DNA from: an uncultured Ruminococcus sp.
Lineage (GTDB): Bacteria; Bacillota; Clostridia; Oscillospirales; Ruminococcaceae
DNA: 7,464 nucleotides
Direction: 5' to 3'
Assembly (NCBI GenBank): GCA_946404705.1
Contig: CAMJES010000102.1
Span: 1 to 7,464 of the forward strand
The notes under the pieces were generated by a model that saw only the letters and a list, made by a program, of their open reading frames with translations, did not search any database and was not told where the DNA came from. Position 1 is the first letter of the stretch; every line of letters begins with the position of its first letter. The position numbers and the translations under genes were made by a program. Below, one piece after another: positions 1-4,842 of this stretch.

Positions 1-4
1 GCCA

Positions 5-33
5 TTGACAAAATGATAATAAAATGTTATAAT
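5..33 (+). promoter_or_regulatory. Sigma-A promoter of the secDF operon
   Basis: The sequence shows TTGACA at 5-10, a 17-nt spacer and TATAAT at 28-33, a perfect match to the housekeeping consensus. The bases TGT directly before the -10 box also give an extended -10. Transcription should start near position 40, leaving a leader of about 49 nt before the secD GTG start. This implies strong, constitutive expression unless a factor not visible here intervenes. Confidence 0.85.
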
Positions 34-47
34 TAAACGATAATTTG

Positions 48-70
48 TGTCGGAGTATTTTAATCCGACA
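48..70 (+). promoter_or_regulatory. Stem-loop in the secD leader
   Basis: TGTCGGA (48-54) and TCCGACA (64-70) form a perfect 7-bp stem with a 9-nt loop. It begins about 8 nt after the inferred transcription start and ends 5 nt before the ribosome binding site. Only four T residues follow, so it is a poor terminator. A 5' stabilising hairpin or a modest translational element is more likely. The stem is seen directly; the role is inference. Confidence 0.5.
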
Positions 71-88
71 ATTTTAGGAGGTTAAAAC

Positions 89-1489
89 GTGAGAAAGGTC
101 AAAAAACCTGTCTTCTTCGTTGTATTATTGCTGATAGTGCTTTTCACTCTTTCCGTTTTCTTCGGATTCAGCACATATTACGGAGATATGAATACGGTAC
201 ACATTAAGGGATTAGATAATATCCGTTTCGGTATTGACATCAAGGGCGGCGTCGATGTTACATTTACTCCGCCGGAGGGCGTTGAGGCTACCGACGCTAA
301 TATGGATGCCGCTAAGGAAGTTATCGTACAAAGAATGGTAAACCTCGGAATTACTGACTACGAATGTTACATAGATTATGATAACAGCCGTATTATCGTC
401 AGATTCCCGTGGAAAGACGGCGAAACTAACTTCGACCCCGAAGCAGCTGTAAAGGAACTCGGTGAAACTGCCGAGCTTACATTCCGTGAGGGTTATGAAA
501 CCGACGACCTCGGCGCTCCGACAGGCATTACTGCCGAAAACGTTATTCTTGTCGGCTCCGATGTTCAGGAAGCATACAGAGCGTATGACAGCACAAACGG
601 AGAATATGTTGTAAGCCTTACGCTCACCGAATCCGGTAAGGAAAAGTTTGCCGAAGCAACTACAAGGCTTTATCCGGAAAACGGCACTATCTCTATCTGG
701 ATGGATGATACCTGCATCTCTTACCCAAGAGTAACTGCAGTTATCACAGACGGACAAGCACAGATCACAGGCAGCTTTGACGCAGAAAGCTCAAAGGCAC
801 TTGCAGATAAGATCAACTCGGGCGCGCTTCCTTTCAAGCTTGTAACTGCAAGCTTCTCAACGATCTCGCCGAGCCTTGGTTCGGGCGCACTTGAAGCAAT
901 GGTCGTTGCAGGTATCATTGCATTTATCTTCATTGCGATCTACATCACAGTTATTTATCGTCTTCCCGGCGCTGTTGCAGTAATCGCACTTATCGGACAG
1001 GTATCGGGTACGCTTGCTTTCGTTTCCGGCTATTTCGGATTTATGAACGGCTCGATACTCACAATTCCGGGTATTGCAGGTATTATCCTTGCGGTCGGCA
1101 TGGGCGTTGACGCCAACATCATTACCGCAGAGCGTATCAAGGAAGAGCTTGGCAAGGGCAAAACGCTTGACGGCGCAATTGAATCGGGTTTCAAGACTGC
1201 TTTTTCTGCTATCATCGACGGAAACATAACAATGGTTCTTGTTGCTATTATACTTATGGGCGCATTCGGTACTCCCGACAGCATTTTTGCAAAGGCTCTC
1301 CACTTTGCGTTCTTTATGTTCGGCCCGTCAACGGCAGGAACAATCTATTCATTCGGTTTTACGCTCCTTTCGGGTGTTGTCCTCAACCTTTTCTTCGGTG
1401 TGTTCTGTTCAAGACTCATGCTCTCTTCCCTCTCAAAGTTTAAAGTTATGAGAAATCCTGCTCTTTACGGAGGTAAGAAAAATGCATAA
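89..1489 (+). CDS. secD: Protein translocase subunit SecD
   Basis: SecD works with SecF in the cytoplasmic membrane as an RND-type accessory of SecYEG, using the proton motive force to help finish protein export on the outer face. The 466-aa product has an N-terminal membrane segment (about 7-27), the family motif FGIDIKGG (47-54), an extracytoplasmic domain (about 30-265) and a C-terminal membrane bundle (about 268-445). The motif GMGVDANIITAERIKEEL (337-354) contains the proton-relay Asp341. The GTG start is supported by AGGAGG at 76-81 with a 7-nt spacer. The length fits clostridial SecD, which is shorter than the E. coli protein and not fused to SecF. One oddity is about 23 extra residues (396-422) between the last two membrane segments. 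The gene overlaps secF by 8 nt, consistent with coupled translation. Confidence 0.95.
   Translation: MRKVKKPVFFVVLLLIVLFTLSVFFGFSTYYGDMNTVHIKGLDNIRFGIDIKGGVDVTFTPPEGVEATDANMDAAKEVIVQRMVNLGITDYECYIDYDNSRIIVRFPWKDGETNFDPEAAVKELGETAELTFREGYETDDLGAPTGITAENVILVGSDVQEAYRAYDSTNGEYVVSLTLTESGKEKFAEATTRLYPENGTISIWMDDTCISYPRVTAVITDGQAQITGSFDAESSKALADKINSGALPFKLVTASFSTISPSLGSGALEAMVVAGIIAFIFIAIYITVIYRLPGAVAVIALIGQVSGTLAFVSGYFGFMNGSILTIPGIAGIILAVGMGVDANIITAERIKEELGKGKTLDGAIESGFKTAFSAIIDGNITMVLVAIILMGAFGTPDSIFAKALHFAFFMFGPSTAGTIYSFGFTLLSGVVLNLFFGVFCSRLMLSSLSKFKVMRNPALYGGKKNA
1469..1473 (+). promoter_or_regulatory. secF ribosome binding site inside secD
   Basis: GGAGG at 1469-1473 lies within the last codons of secD and 8 nt before the secF ATG at 1482. 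Because secF starts before the secD stop codon, ribosomes ending secD can reinitiate here, which favours balanced SecD and SecF synthesis. Confidence 0.75.
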
Positions 1490-2447
1490 GAAGTTTAATA
1501 TTGATTTCGTTGGAAAAAGAAAGATCTTCTTCACAATTTCAATCGTAATGGTCGCTTTCTCCATTCTTTCTACCTTTATTTTCGGTGCAGATCTTGACAT
1601 TCAGTTCAAGGGCGGTACTATCATCACCTATGTTTATGACGGCGAGCTTGACTGCGACAGATTTGTAAATGACGCTAAAGATGTTCTCGGCGGAATAGGC
1701 GTAAAGTACACGACCGGTGTTGACTTCTCCACCGGCAAAAACAACATTCAGCTTTCACTCACATCAAATTCAGGCCTTTCTTCCGATAAGCAGTTCGAAC
1801 TTACAAATACACTTACCGAAAAGTATTCGGCTAATGCTATCGAGCTTATCGAATCATCGGATGTTTCACCGTCTTCGGGTCGTGAATTCTTCCTCAAATG
1901 TATCGTTGCGGTAATTCTTTCCTTGATCGTACTGATCATTTACATTGCAATCCGCTTCAAGAATATAGGTGGCTGGCTTGCAGGTATTTGTGCAGTTATC
2001 GCACTTCTCCATGACTGTATCATTGTTTACGGTACATTTATCGTATGTCAGATGCCTATCAACGCTAACTTTATGGCGGTCGTTCTTACGATTCTCGGTT
2101 ACTCTATCAACAATACGATCGTTATCTATGACAGAATCCGTGAGAACGCTAAGCTTTACGGCAAAAAGAAGACAAGAGAGGAAAACGTAAACCTCAGCAT
2201 CAACCAATGTCTTACACGTTCGATCAACACCTCTGTAACGACAGTTGTTGCAATGCTTGCAGTTACAATAGTTTCAACGATTTACGGAGTAACTTCCATT
2301 ATCTCCTTCTCGCTCCCTGTTATGGTAGGTATGATCGCCGGAACATATTCCTCGGTTTGCCTCGCAGCAGTTCTCTGGTGCTTCTTTGAAAGCAAGAAAA
2401 AATCTGAAAAAACTCCCAATAAAACTGCAGACGTAAAGCAGGCATAA
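1482..2447 (+). CDS. secF: Protein translocase subunit SecF
   Basis: SecF is the partner of SecD in the proton-driven SecDF complex that assists SecYEG. The 321-aa product has membrane segment 1 at about 14-34, the motif DIQFKGGT (39-46), a small extracytoplasmic domain (about 45-130) and five further membrane segments (about 138-300), followed by a short basic, polar tail. The family motif before the DRIREN signature reads GYSINNTIVIYDRIREN (206-222). Most SecF proteins have Asn-Asp where this one has Asn-Asn, so the usual proton-pathway Asp is replaced by Asn211. The other conserved charged positions, Asp178 and Arg246 in the TRSINTS motif, are present. The length is typical for a stand-alone SecF. 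It is translated from a start overlapping the secD end and is followed by a strong terminator. Confidence 0.95.
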   Translation: MHKKFNIDFVGKRKIFFTISIVMVAFSILSTFIFGADLDIQFKGGTIITYVYDGELDCDRFVNDAKDVLGGIGVKYTTGVDFSTGKNNIQLSLTSNSGLSSDKQFELTNTLTEKYSANAIELIESSDVSPSSGREFFLKCIVAVILSLIVLIIYIAIRFKNIGGWLAGICAVIALLHDCIIVYGTFIVCQMPINANFMAVVLTILGYSINNTIVIYDRIRENAKLYGKKKTREENVNLSINQCLTRSINTSVTTVVAMLAVTIVSTIYGVTSIISFSLPVMVGMIAGTYSSVCLAAVLWCFFESKKKSEKTPNKTADVKQA

Positions 2448-2462
2448 AAGTTTAATTCAAAT

Positions 2463-2500
2463 ATTGAGCAGAACGTTTAACGGTTCTGCTCAATTTTTTT
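2463..2500 (+). terminator. Intrinsic terminator of the secDF operon
   Basis: A perfect 12-bp stem, ATTGAGCAGAAC (2463-2474) with GTTCTGCTCAAT (2483-2494), has an 8-nt loop and runs into seven T residues (2494-2500). It lies 16 nt after the secF stop and separates secDF from the glyS promoter. Confidence 0.93.
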
Positions 2501-2509
2501 ATAAAAATC

Positions 2510-2538
2510 TTGACATTATTGCTGTTTTATTCTATAAT
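2510..2538 (+). promoter_or_regulatory. Sigma-A promoter of glyS
   Basis: TTGACA (2510-2515), a 17-nt spacer and TATAAT (2533-2538) match the housekeeping consensus perfectly. The predicted start site is near 2545. An upstream ATG at 2550 would then lie almost at the RNA 5' end with no ribosome binding site, which supports the later start at 2598 for glyS. Confidence 0.88.
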
Positions 2539-2551
2539 TATATGAGATAAT

Positions 2552-2600
2552 GTTGGTTTATAAAAGCCAACCGAATAATGATAAGGTGGTTTATAAAATG
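2552..2600 (+). promoter_or_regulatory. glyS leader hairpin and alternative pairing with the RBS region
   Basis: GTTGGTTT (2552-2559) and AAGCCAAC (2564-2571) form an 8-bp stem, including one G-T pair, with a 4-nt loop near the RNA 5' end. The 11-nt stretch GGTTTATAAAA occurs twice, at 2555-2565 and 2588-2598. The second copy overlaps the ribosome binding site (AAGGTGG, 2583-2589) and reaches the first base of the start codon. The segment AAGCCA (2564-2569) can therefore pair either with the first copy or with TGGTTT at 2587-2592. The pairings are visible; regulation by them is inference. The leader is far too short for a T-box. Confidence 0.4.
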
Positions 2601-3971
2601 GCAGAAAAATCTATGGACAAAATTGTGGCGCTCTGTAAGGGCAGAGGCTTTGTTTACCCCGGTTCTGAAATCTATGGCGGTCTTGCCAATACATGGGACT
2701 ATGGCCCTCTCGGCGTTGAGCTTAAAAACAATATCAAAAAAGCATGGTGGAAAAAATTCGTTCAGGAAAGCCCTTATAATGTCGGACTTGACTCGGCTAT
2801 ACTTATGAATCCTCAGACATGGGTTGCTTCCGGACACCTCGGCGGCTTCTCTGATCCTCTTATGGACTGCAAAGCCTGCAAGACCCGTCACCGTGCAGAT
2901 AAGCTTATCGAGGATTTTGACGGCACAAACACAGGAGGCTGGTCAAACGAACAGCTTGTAAATTATATAAACGAAAAGGGCATCAAATGTCCCGTCTGCG
3001 GCAAGCAGGATTTCACCGATATCCGTCAGTTCAACCTTATGTTCAAGACTTTTCAGGGCGTTACAGAGGATTCAAAGTCCGAGATATATCTTCGCCCCGA
3101 AACTGCACAGGGCATATTTGTAAACTTTGCAAATATCCAGCGCACCACCCGTAAAAAGGTTCCGTTCGGCGTTGGTCAGATAGGCAAATCTTTCAGAAAC
3201 GAGATCACACCGGGTAACTTTATCTTCCGCGTTCGTGAATTTGAGCAGATGGAGCTTGAATTCTTCTGCAAGCCCGGCACAGACCTTGAATGGTTCGATT
3301 TTTGGAGAAGCTACTGCAAAAACTGGCTTCTTAGCCTTGGAATCAAGGAAGAAAACCTCCGTCTGCGTGACCATGACCCCGAGGAGCTTTGCTTCTATTC
3401 AAAGGCAACGACCGACTTCGAATACAAATTCCCGTTCGGCTGGGGCGAGCTTTGGGGCATCGCAGACAGAACCGACTACGACCTCACACAGCACATAAAC
3501 GAGAGCGGCAAGTCGCTTGAATACTTCGACCCCGATGACAACTCCAAGTACATTCCTTATGTTATTGAGCCGTCACTCGGCGTTGAGCGTCTTTTCCTTA
3601 CAATTGTTTGCGACGCTTATGACGAGGAAACTATCGGCGAGGGCGATGTAAGAACGGTTATGCACCTCCACCCCGCCCTTGCACCGGTAAAAGCTGCTGT
3701 TCTTCCGCTTACAAAGAAGCTCAAAGAACCTGCAATGGAGGTTTACTCCATGCTTGCAAAGAAGTTCAATGTCGAATATGACGAAGCAGGTCAGATCGGC
3801 AAGCGTTACCGCCGTCAGGACGAGATCGGTACTCCGTTCTGCATCACATACGACTTCGACACGCTTGAAAAGGACGGCTGTGTAACAGTTCGTGACCGTG
3901 ACACAATGGAACAGGAACGTGTTAAGATAGACGAGCTTGTTGCTTATCTTGAAAAGAAGCTTGAATTCTAA
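2598..3971 (+). CDS. glyS: Glycyl-tRNA synthetase, single-chain class II type
   Basis: This cytoplasmic enzyme charges tRNA-Gly with glycine using ATP. The 457-aa product is the homodimeric, eukaryote-like type found in Bacillus and Thermus (also named glyQS). Visible motifs are the N-terminal GRGFVYPGSEIYGG (15-28), a zinc-ribbon-like pair CKAC (91-94) and CPVC (131-134), RPETAQG (166-172), class II motif 2 with FRNEI and RVREFEQMELEFF (199-223), and motif 3 EPSLGVERL (324-332). The C-terminal anticodon-binding domain covers about 360-455. The chosen ATG has AAGGTGG 8 nt upstream, and the product then begins as family members do. An in-frame ATG at 2550 would add 16 residues but sits at the predicted transcript 5' end without a binding site. 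The gene is monocistronic, with its own consensus promoter and terminator and no T-box. Confidence 0.96.
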   Translation: MAEKSMDKIVALCKGRGFVYPGSEIYGGLANTWDYGPLGVELKNNIKKAWWKKFVQESPYNVGLDSAILMNPQTWVASGHLGGFSDPLMDCKACKTRHRADKLIEDFDGTNTGGWSNEQLVNYINEKGIKCPVCGKQDFTDIRQFNLMFKTFQGVTEDSKSEIYLRPETAQGIFVNFANIQRTTRKKVPFGVGQIGKSFRNEITPGNFIFRVREFEQMELEFFCKPGTDLEWFDFWRSYCKNWLLSLGIKEENLRLRDHDPEELCFYSKATTDFEYKFPFGWGELWGIADRTDYDLTQHINESGKSLEYFDPDDNSKYIPYVIEPSLGVERLFLTIVCDAYDEETIGEGDVRTVMHLHPALAPVKAAVLPLTKKLKEPAMEVYSMLAKKFNVEYDEAGQIGKRYRRQDEIGTPFCITYDFDTLEKDGCVTVRDRDTMEQERVKIDELVAYLEKKLEF

Positions 3972-3978
3972 AACAATT

Positions 3979-4012
3979 AACAGGACTTACATTTTCGGTA
4001 AGTCCTGTTTTT
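3979..4012 (+). terminator. Intrinsic terminator of glyS
   Basis: A perfect 12-bp stem is formed by AACAGGACTTAC (3979-3990) and GTAAGTCCTGTT (3998-4009) with a 7-nt loop. It leads into a T run (4008-4012), 7 nt after the glyS stop codon. Confidence 0.92.
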
Positions 4013-4055
4013 GTACCAATCACCAACGTTATATGGCTAAAGACATCGGATAAAT

Positions 4056-4099
4056 AAAAAAAGTCCTGCAAACACTTCAACCAAAAGTGTTTGCAGAAC
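4056..4099 (-). terminator. Intrinsic terminator of the XRE regulator gene
   Basis: CTGCAAACACTT (4066-4077) and AAGTGTTTGCAG (4085-4096) form a perfect 12-bp stem with a 7-nt loop. A C/A mismatch and further outer pairs extend it to 4063/4099. On the minus strand it is followed by seven T residues (complement of A 4056-4062). It lies just past the stop codon of the regulator gene and faces the glyS terminator. Confidence 0.9.
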
Positions 4100-4106
4100 T
4101 GCTATT

Positions 4107-4430
4107 TTATGCAACAGGATTTTTAGGTTTTCTTCCTCGCTTAGTTTTTGGAGCATTGAATTCAATTTCACGCTTTTTAACAAGTTCATCGGCATTTGCT
4201 TTTTCCAAAGCCTCTTTTGTCCAGTTCTGAGTGTTGTCATCGGTGAGTCCCATGAGGTAGTCGATGCTTGTTCCGTAAAAAATTGCAAGCTTTTCCATAA
4301 CGATCAAAGACGGTTCAAGTTCACCTGTTTCATACCTCGAATAAGTTTGCTGAGTACAGCCAAGATAGTTTGCAAGGTTCTTCTGCATTAAATCCTTGTC
4401 TTCTCTTATTGCACGTATTCTAAGTGTCAT
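4107..4430 (-). CDS. XRE-family helix-turn-helix transcriptional regulator
   Basis: This is a small DNA-binding protein of 107 aa with an N-terminal Cro/C1-type domain (about 2-65). Its recognition region LANYLGCTQQTYSRYETGE (19-37) and the ending SLIVMEKLAIFYGTSIDYLMG (41-61, in part) are typical of repressors that bind short palindromes as dimers. The polar tail ends in a basic KRGRKPK stretch (97-103) that resembles an AT-hook. The start is uncertain. The ATG at 4430 has GGTGG (4439-4443) 8 nt upstream, whereas an in-frame GTG at 4442 lies only 2 nt from the stronger AAGGAG (4445-4450), too close for normal initiation; using it would add four residues. The gene is monocistronic. An inverted repeat in its leader (4468-4484) could be its own operator. 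The regulated targets and signal are unknown. Confidence 0.88.
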   Translation of the reverse strand: MTLRIRAIREDKDLMQKNLANYLGCTQQTYSRYETGELEPSLIVMEKLAIFYGTSIDYLMGLTDDNTQNWTKEALEKANADELVKKREIEFNAPKTKRGRKPKNPVA

Positions 4431-4438
4431 AAAATCAA

Positions 4439-4450
4439 CCACCGCTCCTT
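4439..4450 (-). promoter_or_regulatory. Ribosome binding site region of the XRE gene
   Basis: On the minus strand AAGGAG (4450-4445) is followed directly by a second purine-rich block, GGTGG (4443-4439). The first is 14 nt and the second 8 nt before the ATG at 4430. The spacing favours that ATG over the GTG at 4442. GGTGG also forms the core of the glyS ribosome binding site in this window. Confidence 0.55.
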
Positions 4451-4467
4451 AAACCAAAAATATCGAA

Positions 4468-4484
4468 AATAACATACTGTTATT
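4468..4484. promoter_or_regulatory. Candidate operator palindrome upstream of the XRE gene
   Basis: AATAACA (4468-4474) and TGTTATT (4478-4484) form a perfect inverted repeat of 7-bp arms with a 3-bp centre. It lies between the likely -10 box and the start codon of the regulator gene, where binding by its own product could block transcription. XRE proteins commonly repress their own genes through such sites. The region is AT-rich, so chance cannot be excluded. Confidence 0.4.
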
Positions 4485-4510
4485 ATTATCTCATATTTTC
4501 GCAGTTATTC

Positions 4511-4516
4511 ATTATA
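4511..4516 (-). promoter_or_regulatory. Possible -10 box of the XRE gene
   Basis: The minus strand reads TATAAT at 4516-4511, which would place the transcript start near 4504 and give a leader of about 75 nt. No good -35 box lies 16-18 nt upstream. GATAAT at 4490-4485 is an alternative -10. Activator dependence or weak expression is possible. Confidence 0.35.
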
Positions 4517-4697
4517 TTACGCTCACAGCGAATAATTTGTTAATATTTTAATTAATATTATGGAAATTTATTACTTTATTTACGCATTTTCTTCTATTTT
4601 GGGCGGATTTTGTTCATTTTTTATTTATATTTGAATTTTATGTTAATTATGATATACATATTTATGCAATAAAATTACGCATAGAACATATTGAGAT

Positions 4698-4729
4698 AAA
4701 AAACCTGCGTCCCAAAACACAGGTTTTTT
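4698..4729 (-). terminator. Hairpin terminator downstream of ptsG
   Basis: AAAAAACCTG (4698-4707) and CAGGTTTTTT (4720-4729) form a 10-bp stem extended inward by GT/AC across one mismatch. It has a T run on either strand, so it can act in both directions. For ptsG it lies 114 nt past the stop codon, giving a fairly long 3' untranslated region. It also insulates the XRE gene from ptsG readthrough. Confidence 0.75.
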
Positions 4730-4842
4730 CATATTAATACTAATCCCCGATAAAATACAGGAAAAAATCTGCGCCGAAATAAAATTGATTCGAGATTGTC
4801 GGCTTAATTTTTTCCAAATTTTGTATGGTTTTTAGTATAAAA

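Larger units (their letters stand above)
4443..4842. other. AT-rich intergenic region between ptsG and the XRE gene
   Basis: This gap of about 400 nt lies upstream of the XRE gene and downstream of ptsG. It holds the XRE leader signals (4439-4516), an AT-only inverted repeat with 7-bp arms at 4541-4560, a hairpin terminator at 4698-4729 and otherwise low-complexity AT-rich sequence. The only open frames are very short and lack convincing ribosome binding sites. I see no RNA gene, mobile element or broken gene here. Confidence 0.6.

Noticed and set aside
212..757. Open frame of 181 codons antisense to secD
   Set aside because: It lies wholly opposite a conserved gene, its composition is unlike a real protein and no ribosome binding site was apparent.
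2550..2597. N-terminal extension of GlyRS from the ATG at 2550
   Set aside because: The ATG lies about 5 nt from the predicted transcript start with no binding site, and the added residues do not resemble the family. AAGGTGG supports the start at 2598.
4560..4634. 24-codon frame MEIYYFIYAFSSILGGFCSF..., a hydrophobic peptide resembling small membrane toxins
   Set aside because: There is no Shine-Dalgarno sequence upstream, and T-rich DNA automatically encodes Phe, Ile and Tyr, so hydrophobicity is not evidence. Conservation in a related genome would change this view.
4643..4732. 29-codon minus-strand frame starting MKKPVFWDAG
   Set aside because: It runs through the ptsG terminator hairpin, and the nearest GGGG is 12 nt from the ATG. 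A chance frame is more likely.
4776..4816. GCCGA/TCGGC hairpin near the end of ptsG as its primary terminator
   Set aside because: The stem is only 5 bp with a loop of more than 20 nt. The hairpin at 4698-4729 is much stronger.
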